Assembly (NCBI RefSeq): GCF_003351225.1
Contig: NZ_QQSY01000002.1
Coordinates: forward strand, 982,118-1,046,117
DNA: 64,000 bases
Origin: Dyella solisilvae
GTDB taxonomy: Bacteria > Pseudomonadota > Gammaproteobacteria > Xanthomonadales > Rhodanobacteraceae
Direction of reading: 5' to 3'
The position numbers were made by a program, and so were the translations under genes. Positions within the stretch are counted from its first letter, which is position 1. Every line of letters starts with the position of its first letter. Below are positions 54,274-62,617 of the stretch, piece after piece. Below the pieces are notes generated by a model that did not search any database, was not told the DNA's origin, and was given only the letters and a program-made list of their open reading frames with translations.

Positions 54274-55274
54274 GTCTGCCGAGGGGGAAGGATTTCCTGC
54301 CGCCGTGGCCGCTGCGCAGTGGCCACCTGCAGACCATGCTCTCTTCCAGTGGCGTGCGTCGGCTGATGCTGCCCAGGGCCGCCCAGGTCGTGCAGGACGG
54401 CGCCGAGCCGGTGCTGGTGAATGGCGGCGACGGCGTGCGCCTGACCGGCGCCTATACCGCGCAGAAGGCGATACCGCAGTCGCGGGGCCTGGCCGTGCTG
54501 TTCCATGGCTGGGAAGGCAGCGTTGACTCCACTTATGTGCTGCAGACCGGCAGCCGCCTGCTCGCCGACGGCTGGGACATCTTCCGGCTGAATTTCCGCG
54601 ACCATGGCGACAGCCATCACCTCAACGAGGCGCTGTTCCACTCCTGCCGCATCGACGAAGTGGTGTACGCGCTGGTCGACATCGCGCAGCGCTACCCGAC
54701 GCGGCCGATGGCGTTGGCGGGTTTCTCGCTCGGCGGCAACTTCGCCCTGCGCGCGGCGATGCGTGCGCCCGCCCTGGGCCTGCCGCTGAGTTATGCGCTG
54801 GCCGTCTGTCCGATCATTGATCCCCGCGAAGGCCTGTTTTCGCTGGAGGAGGCCGCGCCGTGGTTCTACCAGGCGTACTTCATGCACAAGTGGCGGCGCT
54901 CGCTGCAGGCCAAGCAGGCGGCGTTTCCGCACCGCGACTACTTCGAGCTGTCCGAGCTGAAGCAGAACCTGCGCGGCCTGACCGCATCGCTGGTCGCGCG
55001 CCACACCGACTTCGGCTCGCTGGAAGCGTATCTGGACGGCTATTCGGTGGCAGGCCGCGCGTTGGAGAGCCTGCACGTCCCGGCCACCATCCTGACCGCG
55101 CGCGATGACCCGGTGATTCCGGTGGACGCGTTCGAGAAGCTCGACCTGCCGGCGAACGTGGAACTGGACATCGCCGCCTATGGCGGCCATTGCGGCTTCA
55201 TCCGTGGTTGGGACATGACCAGCTTCACCGACGAGTACATCGCCGCGCGCTTCAACGCGATCGTCGCGGACTGA
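54270..55274 (+). CDS. YheT-family alpha/beta hydrolase
   Basis: This 334-residue hydrolase begins MSLPRGKDFLPPWPLRSGHL, a typical YheT opening (motif WPLRSGHLQTM). It has the alpha/beta fold with HGWEGSVDSTYVLQTG, nucleophile motif GFSLGG, LTARDDPVIP carrying the Asp, and GGHCGF carrying the His. YheT proteins are thought to be carboxylesterases. It is translationally coupled to the acyltransferase gene through the 4-bp overlap. Confidence 0.92.
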   Translation: MSLPRGKDFLPPWPLRSGHLQTMLSSSGVRRLMLPRAAQVVQDGAEPVLVNGGDGVRLTGAYTAQKAIPQSRGLAVLFHGWEGSVDSTYVLQTGSRLLADGWDIFRLNFRDHGDSHHLNEALFHSCRIDEVVYALVDIAQRYPTRPMALAGFSLGGNFALRAAMRAPALGLPLSYALAVCPIIDPREGLFSLEEAAPWFYQAYFMHKWRRSLQAKQAAFPHRDYFELSELKQNLRGLTASLVARHTDFGSLEAYLDGYSVAGRALESLHVPATILTARDDPVIPVDAFEKLDLPANVELDIAAYGGHCGFIRGWDMTSFTDEYIAARFNAIVAD

Positions 55275-55402
55275 GCACCCTTCGACATGTACGAGCGCGC
55301 TCTGTGCGCCGACGCAAGGGAGCGCATACGGGTAGCCTGACGTGGCTGCGGAGCTGCCGAGGGTGGTACGGTGCCTGCAGCCCATGCGAGGAAGCCGCCG
55401 AA

Positions 55403-55807
55403 ATGACCAGGCAAGCCCGTGGAAGCTTCGAGGTGAAGATCACGCCCCAGCCGCCGCAGGAAGGCGTGGGCGATCCCGGCGTTGGTCGACTCGCCATCGA
55501 AAAGCAGTTTCGTGGCGACCTCGAAGGTAGCAGCCGGGGCCAGATGCTGGCGGTGGGCACGGCCGTCGACGGCTCGGCCGGTTATGTCGCGATGGAGTGG
55601 GTGAGCGGCAGCCTGCACGGCCGGCGCGGCAGCTTTGCGCTGCAGCACAGCGGCAGCATGCATCGGGGCTCGCCGCAGCTATCGGTGACCATCGTGCCCG
55701 ACTCGGGAACGGACGCGCTGGCGGGGCTGGCCGGCACGCTGGACATCAAGGTGGCCAACGGCGAACACCACTACGAACTCGACTACTCGCTGCCGGATCT
55801 GCCTTGA
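55403..55807 (+). CDS. DUF3224-family protein
   Basis: This small protein of 134 residues is of the DUF3224 (AOC barrel-like) type. It begins MTRQARGSFEVKITPQPPQ and includes GRLAIEKQFRGDLEGSSRGQ, GYVAMEWVSGSLHGRRGSFA and the ending GEHHYELDYSLP, the recurring pattern of this family. Function is not established. It is 129 bp after the hydrolase gene and precedes a PQQ-dehydrogenase-like gene. Confidence 0.88.
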   Translation: MTRQARGSFEVKITPQPPQEGVGDPGVGRLAIEKQFRGDLEGSSRGQMLAVGTAVDGSAGYVAMEWVSGSLHGRRGSFALQHSGSMHRGSPQLSVTIVPDSGTDALAGLAGTLDIKVANGEHHYELDYSLPDLP

Positions 55808-55869
55808 GCATTTCCCTGACAGCCGGAGTAGCGTTACGCTTTTTCATCGCCCCTTGGGATACACCGTCC

Positions 55870-56964
55870 ATGCGCAAGTTCATGTTCGCCCTGTTGGGGC
55901 TTCTTGTCGCCCATTCCGTCGCCGCCTCGCCGCAGCTGGACAAGCTCACGCTGCCCAAGGGCTTCCAGGTGGCGATCTATTCCGACCAGGTGCCGAACGC
56001 CCGCGAAATCACCCTGGGCGCCAAGGGCACCGTATTCGTCGGCTCCAACAGCGCCGGCAAGGTTTATGCCCTCACCGACAGCAAGGGCGTGGGCAAGGCG
56101 GACAAGGTGCGGGTGATCGCCAGCGGCCTGCAGCTCCCGGTCGGCGTGGCCTTCAGGAATGGCGACCTGTACATCTCGGCGGTCAGCAAGATCCTGGTCC
56201 TGCGCGACATCGAGAATCATCTGGACAACCCGCCCGCGCCAGAAGTGGTCTACGACAAGTTTCCGACCGAGACGCACCACGGCTGGAAATTCATCGCGTT
56301 CGGGCCGGACGGCAAGCTCTACGTGCCGATCGGGGCGCCGTGCAACATCTGCGACAAGGACAAGGATTACGCCAAGCTCACCCGCATGAACCCCGATGGC
56401 AGCGGGTTGGAGGATGTGGCCTACGGCATCCGCAACACGGTCGGCTTCGACTGGCAGCCGGGCACGAAGCAGCTGTGGTTCACCGACAACGGGCGCGACC
56501 TGATGGGCGACGACATGCCCAGCGACGAGCTCAACAAGCTCAGCCACATCGGCGAGCACTTCGGTTATCCGTATTGCCACCAGGGCGACACGCTCGATCC
56601 GGAGTTCGGCCAGGGCAAGAGCTGCAAGGATTACACGCCGCCCGTGCTGAAGCTGGGCGCGCACGTCGCCTCGCTCGGCATGCGCTTTTACGAGGGCAGC
56701 CAGTTCCCGGCCAGCTACAAGGGCGCGATCATCATCGCCGAGCATGGCTCGTGGAACCGCACCAAGAAATCCGGCTATCGGGTGATGACCGTGCGCCTCA
56801 ATGGCGACAAGGTCGTCTCGTACGAGCCGCTGCTGGACGGCTTCCAGCAGAACGAACAGGCGTGGGGCCGCCCGGTCGACGTGCAGCCGCTGCCCGACGG
56901 CAGCCTGCTGGTGAGCGACGATCTGGCGGGCGCGGTGTATCGCGTCACCTACAGCAAGCCCTGA
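55870..56964 (+). CDS. Secreted sorbosone-dehydrogenase-like (PQQ-type) beta-propeller protein
   Basis: This 364-residue exported protein has a signal peptide (RKFMFALLGLLVAHSVAASP). Its six-bladed propeller includes LPKGFQVAIYSDQVPNAREI, HGWKFIAFGPDGKLYVPIG and WFTDNGRDLMGDDMPSDELN. The conserved residues (HHGW, NGRDLMGDD, EHGSWNRTKKSGYR) match L-sorbosone/soluble glucose dehydrogenase-like proteins. Two Cys pairs (PCNICD; YCHQ and KSCKD) may form disulfides. The cofactor is inferred to be PQQ but was not tested. Confidence 0.9.
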   Translation: MRKFMFALLGLLVAHSVAASPQLDKLTLPKGFQVAIYSDQVPNAREITLGAKGTVFVGSNSAGKVYALTDSKGVGKADKVRVIASGLQLPVGVAFRNGDLYISAVSKILVLRDIENHLDNPPAPEVVYDKFPTETHHGWKFIAFGPDGKLYVPIGAPCNICDKDKDYAKLTRMNPDGSGLEDVAYGIRNTVGFDWQPGTKQLWFTDNGRDLMGDDMPSDELNKLSHIGEHFGYPYCHQGDTLDPEFGQGKSCKDYTPPVLKLGAHVASLGMRFYEGSQFPASYKGAIIIAEHGSWNRTKKSGYRVMTVRLNGDKVVSYEPLLDGFQQNEQAWGRPVDVQPLPDGSLLVSDDLAGAVYRVTYSKP

Positions 56965-57008
56965 GGCGACGCCTGCTTCATCGAAATTCATGTTCCAGGA
57001 GAACGACC

Positions 57009-57629
57009 TTGCAACTGCGCAGCGACAACTTTGAACACGGCCAGCCCATTCCGGCGCGCCTCGCCTTCGGCAAGCGGGCGTCGCCGTTCGCACTGTCGGA
57101 CAACCTGAGTCCGCACCTGGCATGGAAGGATGCGCCGCATGCGACGCGCTCCTTCGTGCTCACCTGCCTCGACTTCGATGTGCCGAGCAAGCCCGACGAC
57201 GTCAACAAGGAAGGTCGCACCGTGCCGGCCGACCTGCCGCGCGTGGAGTTCGTGCACTGGCTGATGGCGAACATTCCGGTGGAATGCGGCGAGCTGGCCG
57301 AAGGCGCCTGCAGCGACGGCATCGTGGCGCGCGGCAAGCGTGCGCCGTATGGTCCGCCCGGCAGCGTGCAGGGTCTGAATGATTACACCGGCTGGTTCGC
57401 TGGCGACCCGGACATGCGCGGCGAATACCTCGGCTATGACGGCCCGTGCCCGCCGTGGAACGACTCGCTGCTGCACCACTACCACTTCCGCCTGTATGCG
57501 CTGGACGTGGACACGCTGAGGCTGGCCGATGGCTTCACCGTGGCGGAGCTGCGCGCCGCGATGGATGGCCATGTCGTCGCGGAAGCCGAGCTGATGGGGA
57601 CCTATACGCTCAATCCGGCGCTGGCCTGA
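57009..57629 (+). CDS. YbhB/YbcL-family (PEBP, Raf kinase inhibitor-like) protein
   Basis: This 206-residue phosphatidylethanolamine-binding-like protein has the PEBP motifs NLSPHLAWKDAPHATRSFVL, VEFVHWLMANIP, NDYTGWFAGDPDMR (a family insert) and YDGPCPPWNDSLLHHYHFRL. The start is a TTG (57009) preceded by AGGAGA; no ATG gives a better fit. It follows the dehydrogenase-like gene by 44 bp. Function of bacterial members is unclear. Confidence 0.88.
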   Translation: MQLRSDNFEHGQPIPARLAFGKRASPFALSDNLSPHLAWKDAPHATRSFVLTCLDFDVPSKPDDVNKEGRTVPADLPRVEFVHWLMANIPVECGELAEGACSDGIVARGKRAPYGPPGSVQGLNDYTGWFAGDPDMRGEYLGYDGPCPPWNDSLLHHYHFRLYALDVDTLRLADGFTVAELRAAMDGHVVAEAELMGTYTLNPALA

Positions 57630-57722
57630 ATCGCAGCGCGCGGAGAGCGTGAACGGGCCACAACGCGTGGGCGCCGTGAGCGATTCTTCACGCCCGCAAG
57701 GCATGCCCTGTGGGTGAATGGC

Positions 57723-57747
57723 GGCGGGGCGATTCGCTGCCCCGCCC
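57723..57747. other. Stem-loop upstream of DUF1328 gene
   Basis: GGCGGGGC (57723-57730) pairs perfectly with GCCCCGCC (57739-57746). It lies just before the ribosome-binding site of the small membrane protein and could end the PEBP transcript or control the downstream gene. There is no T-run. Confidence 0.5.
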
Positions 57748-57761
57748 TTGAGGAACGCATC

Positions 57762-57917
57762 ATGCTTCACTACGCCCTGGTCTTCCTGGTTATCGCCATC
57801 ATTGCGGCGCTTTTCGGTTTCACCGGCATCGCCGGCACGGCGGCGGGCATCGCCAAGATCCTGTTCGTCGTGTTCCTCATCTTCGCGGTGATCGCCTTCT
57901 TCCGGCGCGCGAGCTGA
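57762..57917 (+). CDS. Small DUF1328-family membrane protein
   Basis: This 51-residue hydrophobic protein begins [20 protein letters not shown] and contains [20 protein letters not shown], a match to the DUF1328 (YtjA-like) family of two-helix inner-membrane proteins. It is preceded by GAGGA. These proteins are often stress-induced. A strong hairpin lies 10 bp after the stop. Confidence 0.88.
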   Translation: MLHYALVFLVIAIIAALFGFTGIAGTAAGIAKILFVVFLIFAVIAFFRRAS

Positions 57918-57926
57918 GTGGCGGCG

Positions 57927-57950
57927 TGGCGAAGCCCTCGGGCTTCGCCA
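57927..57950. other. Strong hairpin after DUF1328 gene
   Basis: TGGCGAAGCCC (57927-57937) and GGGCTTCGCCA (57940-57950) form a perfect 11-bp stem with a two-base loop. It may stabilise the 3' end or act as a T-less terminator before the downstream DUF883 gene. Confidence 0.55.
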
Positions 57951-58005
57951 GAGCCTGACCGGCAGCCTTGGGTTACAGTGATCCCCCGCCTCATCGGAGA
58001 ACGTC

Positions 58006-58374
58006 ATGAACAAGCAAGTGCAGACGAATGAGGAAGAAAGCGGCGCAGCCGGTCGCATCGAGGAACGCGCCGAACGCATCAAGCAGGCCACCTCGAGCGC
58101 GGTGGCGAGCACCAAGGAAGCCGTCGAGCGCGCCGCCGACTACGTCGAGGAAAACCTGCATCGCGCCACCGACAAGGCGGCCGACGCCGCCACCCGCGCC
58201 AGCGCCAAGACCGATGAATACCGCGAGCGCAGCCGGGAAGCCTACGACCAGGCGATCGACCGCGCCGACGAATGGCTGGACCGCGCGCGCGACTACGTGC
58301 GTGAGAAGCCCGTACAGTCGGTGGTGATCGCCCTTGGCGCCGGCTGGCTGCTTGGCCGCATACTTCGCCGCTGA
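58006..58374 (+). CDS. DUF883-family (YqjD/ElaB-like) protein
   Basis: This 122-residue protein has a long amphipathic helical region (ERAERIKQATSSAVASTKEA through WLDRARDYVREKPVQS) and a C-terminal glycine-rich membrane helix (SVVIALGAGWLLGRILRR). This fits YqjD/ElaB, inner-membrane tail-anchored proteins that bind ribosomes in stationary-phase E. coli. It is the second of five consecutive small or permease genes in this set. Confidence 0.9.
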   Translation: MNKQVQTNEEESGAAGRIEERAERIKQATSSAVASTKEAVERAADYVEENLHRATDKAADAATRASAKTDEYRERSREAYDQAIDRADEWLDRARDYVREKPVQSVVIALGAGWLLGRILRR

Positions 58375-58408
58375 CACCACGACGCTCAACCAGCTCTGAG
58401 GACAGCGG

Positions 58409-58876
58409 ATGGACCAGACCGGACGCGATGACGCGCCCGCGGCTCCCGGCGAGACGCCGGCGCCGCCTGCACCGCCCGGTCTGCTGGAGGACATCAGCCG
58501 GCTTGGGCAAGCCTTCCGCAAACTGTTTGGCGCGCAACTGCACCTGCTGGCGGCCGAACTTGGACTGGCCCGCCGCGCCGTGCACTGGCTGCTGGCGGCG
58601 GGTCTGGTGGCCACCGTGGCCGCGGTCGGTGTCGGCATCACCCTGCTGGGACTGGCTGGCGTGCTGCTGGCCCGCTGGTTTGACTCCTGGGTGTGGGCGT
58701 TGCTGGTATTGACTTTGCTGGAGCTGGGGGTACTGGTGGGCGCCATCATGCTGTTCCGCCGCTGCATGCACTGGATGAGCCTGCCGGCGACGCGTGGCGA
58801 GTGGAATGCGATGATGCGTGAAACCCTGCAACGCACCGAGCCGCAGGGCGAGTCCCGTTCGGAGGACAGGCCATGA
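58409..58876 (+). CDS. Phage-holin-like DUF1469 (YqjE-like) membrane protein
   Basis: This 155-residue protein has a Pro/Ala-rich N-terminus, an amphipathic helix (DISRLGQAFRKLFGAQLHLL) and two membrane helices (ALLVATVAAVGV-type and WVWALLVLTLLELGVLVGAI). It is of the YqjE type. It overlaps the next gene (58873) by 4 bp. It is the usual companion of DUF883 proteins. Confidence 0.87.
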   Translation: MDQTGRDDAPAAPGETPAPPAPPGLLEDISRLGQAFRKLFGAQLHLLAAELGLARRAVHWLLAAGLVATVAAVGVGITLLGLAGVLLARWFDSWVWALLVLTLLELGVLVGAIMLFRRCMHWMSLPATRGEWNAMMRETLQRTEPQGESRSEDRP

Positions 58877-59163
58877 GCCTGATCAAGCAGCTGCATGCCG
58901 TGCGCACGGCAAGGCATCACGCACAGACGGCTCGACAGGAGCTGGCGACGCCGGCGCACGCCCTGTTGGCGCGCGGCCGGCAGTACCCGTTGACCACGGT
59001 GGGCGTCGCGGCCGGCGCCGGCTTCGTGCTCGGCCAGTTCGACGTCCATCCGCTGCGCGTGCCCGGCCTGGGCGCCCTGCTGGGCGGCACCGCCGCCGAA
59101 GTGGTTGGTCAGGCGGCCCGCCTTGTCGCCGAATACGTGCAGGATCATTTCGACACGCCATGA
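58873..59163 (+). CDS. YqjK-like small membrane-associated protein
   Basis: This 96-residue protein begins MSLIKQLHAVRTARHHAQTA. It has an N-terminal basic helix and a Gly-rich hydrophobic segment (TTVGVAAGAGFVLGQFDVHP, GLGALLGGTAAEVVGQAARL). The position after a YqjE-like gene suggests a YqjK-like role, but sequence similarity is weak. It overlaps the YqjE-like gene by 4 bp, and its stop overlaps the AI-2E transporter start. Confidence 0.8.
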   Translation: MSLIKQLHAVRTARHHAQTARQELATPAHALLARGRQYPLTTVGVAAGAGFVLGQFDVHPLRVPGLGALLGGTAAEVVGQAARLVAEYVQDHFDTP

Positions 59164-60326
59164 TGACCACTGAGTCGCCTGTTTCGCCGGTCACCAATGG
59201 GGACGCGGCGCGTACGCCGCCGCCCGCCGAGGCCATGGCGCCGCCGCGCGAGCCGCGGCCGGCCTTGGTGCGCGTACAACGCACGCAGAGCGCGCGCCGG
59301 AACCTGCGTGGCATCCGCATCGTGCTGAACATCTTCCTGACGCTGGCGCTGCTGTACACGGTGACGCTGACCAAGGACTTGCTGATACCGCTGGTGCTGG
59401 CCTCGTTCATCGGCCTGGCGCTCAACCCGATCGTGGCGCGTTGCGCGAACCTGGGCGTTCCACGCTGGCTCGGCGCGAGCGTGCTGATGATCGGACTGAT
59501 CACCGCCCTGGGCGCCGGCATCGGCATGCTGACGCAGCCGGCGCTGGGTTGGTTCCACGAGGCGCCGACCGCCATCCGCAGCTTCGTACCCAAGCTGCGC
59601 TCCGTGATCCAGCCGCTGGAAGCGGCCAATCGCGCCACGCAGAGCCTGACCGGGCCGGTGCACGCACAGCAGGCGACGCCGCCATCGTTGTCCATCACCG
59701 CCTGGGACGTGGTGTCCACGACGCCGAAGGTGCTCGCCGGCGTGCTCACCGTGGTGCTGCTGGTGTTCTTCTTCCTGGTCTATGGTGATCTGATGCTGCG
59801 GCGACTGGTGCAGGCATCGCCCGGCTTTGGCTACAAGCGCCACGCGGTGTCGATCGTGCGTGGCATTCAATACGAAGTGTCGCGTTACATCCTCACCGCC
59901 ACGCTGATCAACCTCGGCCTGGGCGCGGTCACCGCCGGCATGCTGTGGCTCTACCACATTCCCGATCCGGTGCTGTGGGGCACGGTGGCGATGCTGGCCA
60001 ATTTCATTCCCTACGTGGGCGCCATCAGCACGACCGCGGTGCTCGCCGTGGTTGGCCTGCTGAACTTCAACGACGCCGGCTCCGCCCTGCTGCCGGCGCT
60101 CACCTTCGCCGGCATCACGGCGTTCGAAGGCAACGTGGTGACGCCGCTGATCCAGGGACGCCGCATGCGGCTGAGTCCCATCGCCATCCTGTTGTGGCTG
60201 CTGATCTGGGGCTGGCTGTGGGGAATCCCGGGCGCCCTGCTCGCCGTGCCGATGCTGACCAGCGCGAAACTGGTGGCGGAACGCGTGCGCGGCTGGAGCT
60301 GGTTCGCAAAGATGGTGCAGCGCTGA
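59160..60326 (+). CDS. AI-2E family transporter (TqsA/PerM-like)
   Basis: This inner-membrane protein of 388 residues has about eight helices. It starts with a Pro-rich cytoplasmic stretch, then IVLNIFLTLALLYTVTLTKD and LLIPLVLASFIGLALNPIVA. Later it has the diagnostic AMLANFIPYVGAISTTAVL and EGNVVTPLIQGRRMRLSPI segments of AI-2E/PerM permeases. The start is ATG 59160 (ATGA overlap with the preceding stop), with a second ATG at 59163. Exported substrate is unknown. Confidence 0.92.
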   Translation: MMTTESPVSPVTNGDAARTPPPAEAMAPPREPRPALVRVQRTQSARRNLRGIRIVLNIFLTLALLYTVTLTKDLLIPLVLASFIGLALNPIVARCANLGVPRWLGASVLMIGLITALGAGIGMLTQPALGWFHEAPTAIRSFVPKLRSVIQPLEAANRATQSLTGPVHAQQATPPSLSITAWDVVSTTPKVLAGVLTVVLLVFFFLVYGDLMLRRLVQASPGFGYKRHAVSIVRGIQYEVSRYILTATLINLGLGAVTAGMLWLYHIPDPVLWGTVAMLANFIPYVGAISTTAVLAVVGLLNFNDAGSALLPALTFAGITAFEGNVVTPLIQGRRMRLSPIAILLWLLIWGWLWGIPGALLAVPMLTSAKLVAERVRGWSWFAKMVQR

Positions 60327-60784
60327 TGAACGCGCTGGTGGTGCGTGACATCGCCCCCAGCGATTTCGAGGCGTGGAAACCGCTGTGGGATGGCTACAAC
60401 GCGTTCTACGCACGCAGTGGGGCGACAGCCTTGCCGGAAGCCATCACGCTTTCCACCTGGGCGCGCTTCTTCGACGCCGACGAACCCGTGCATGCGCTGG
60501 TAGCCGAACGCGACGGCCAGTTGCTCGGCCTTGCGCATTACCTGTACCACCGCAGCACCATCAGCATCGGCAACAACTGCTACCTGCAGGATCTGTTCAC
60601 GGTGGAAGCCGCGCGTGGCATGGGCGTGGGCCGTGCGCTGATCGAGGCCGTGTACGAGCATGCGCGACAGGCCGGCTCACCGCGCGTGTATTGGCAGACC
60701 CACGAGAGCAACGCCACCGCCATGCAGCTCTACGACAAGGTGGCCGAGAAGTCGGGATTCGTGGTGTACCGCAAGCTGCTTTAG
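60326..60784 (+). CDS. GNAT-family N-acetyltransferase
   Basis: This 152-residue acetyltransferase has the acetyl-CoA-binding motif ARGMGVGRALIEA and the segments YLQDLFTVE and NATAMQLYDKVAEKSGF that mark the GNAT fold. Its start codon overlaps the stop of the permease gene by one base, so they are coupled. The substrate is not known. Confidence 0.93.
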   Translation: MNALVVRDIAPSDFEAWKPLWDGYNAFYARSGATALPEAITLSTWARFFDADEPVHALVAERDGQLLGLAHYLYHRSTISIGNNCYLQDLFTVEAARGMGVGRALIEAVYEHARQAGSPRVYWQTHESNATAMQLYDKVAEKSGFVVYRKLL

Positions 60785-60819
60785 CGCCGCGCGAAATCTT
60801 CCGCAGAAGGGAACATCCG

Positions 60820-61776
60820 ATGCGAGTCGAACCACTGACGCCGGTACGCACCAACCCCTTGCGAACGCGGGTCGTCGTGTTCCTGCTGATGCTCGCAGGG
60901 ACGTCCCTTTGGTGGTCCCAGCCCGCGCACGCAAGCGGTGACCAGCAGCTTTGCGCTCCATCGTCGAACGCCGGCGGCGTGGCGACACGACGAGCGACTC
61001 TCGCCGGCGTTCCCGCCATCCTGCGCATGCCGGCGCACACGACCAGGCCGCCCATCATCCTCTGGCACGGCTTTGGGCCACCCGCCAGCGCCGCCGCGAT
61101 CATGGAGGCGTTGCCACTCGATGAGGTCGCTGCGGTAAAGGTGTATCTGGACCTGCCGATGTTCGGTGAGCGGGCGCCTGCGGGTGGCACGAAGGAGCTG
61201 GCGCGACGGCAGGCGAAGGACGTGGGGCTGGAGGTATTTGAGCCGATCGTGGTGGGTGCAGCCGATGAGTTGCCGCGAGTCGTGCAGGCGCTGGAGCAGC
61301 AGGGATGCGCGAAGAGGGCTGACGCGATCGGGCTGGTGGGCTTCTCTGCCGGCGGCGCGGCGGCTCTCTACGCCATGTCGCAACGCGAACAACCGGTGGA
61401 TGCCGCGGTGCTGATCAATCCATCGACCGGGCTCACCGCATCCGTGCAGGCCTTCGAGCAGGCGACTGGTCATCATTACGCGTGGTCGCCTGCCTCACGA
61501 GCGTTGGCGCGGCAGACGGATGCCGCCGGCCATGCCGCCGAGATCGCCGGGACCGTGCCGCCGCCTGCGCTGCTGTTTCTGCAGGGCGCTGACGACACGG
61601 TGATGGATTCGCGCTCCATGACGGAGCTCGACGCAAGCCTGCAGAAGTTCTATCGCAGAAGCGAGCAGCGACTGAAGGTGACGCGCCTGCCAGGTGTCTC
61701 CCATCAGTGGGCCGCCGATCCGCAAGCCCTCGCCAGCGTGCGCCAGGCCGTGGCGGCGTGGTTCAACGCATACTAA
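60820..61776 (+). CDS. Secreted alpha/beta hydrolase
   Basis: This 318-residue exported hydrolase has a signal segment (RVVVFLLMLAGTSLWWSQPA, cleaved near AHA), the oxyanion region LWHGFGPPAS, nucleophile motif GFSAGG, Asp in LQGADDTVM and His in GVSHQW, giving a complete triad. Start ATG 60820 lies 36 bp after the GNAT stop. Substrate unknown. Confidence 0.88.
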   Translation: MRVEPLTPVRTNPLRTRVVVFLLMLAGTSLWWSQPAHASGDQQLCAPSSNAGGVATRRATLAGVPAILRMPAHTTRPPIILWHGFGPPASAAAIMEALPLDEVAAVKVYLDLPMFGERAPAGGTKELARRQAKDVGLEVFEPIVVGAADELPRVVQALEQQGCAKRADAIGLVGFSAGGAAALYAMSQREQPVDAAVLINPSTGLTASVQAFEQATGHHYAWSPASRALARQTDAAGHAAEIAGTVPPPALLFLQGADDTVMDSRSMTELDASLQKFYRRSEQRLKVTRLPGVSHQWAADPQALASVRQAVAAWFNAY

Positions 61777-61855
61777 CGAGCGGTGGATACCTTCCAGCCG
61801 AGATTTGCCCATCGCGGTTTACATCAAGAATCGCTGCATACCGCAGTACTCGTGA

Positions 61856-62613
<758 letters not shown>

Positions 62614-62617
<4 letters not shown>

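Noticed and set aside
58818-59159. Upstream extension of the AI-2E transporter frame
   Set aside because: It overlaps the YqjK-like gene in another frame, and its product is Arg/Gly-rich low-complexity sequence.
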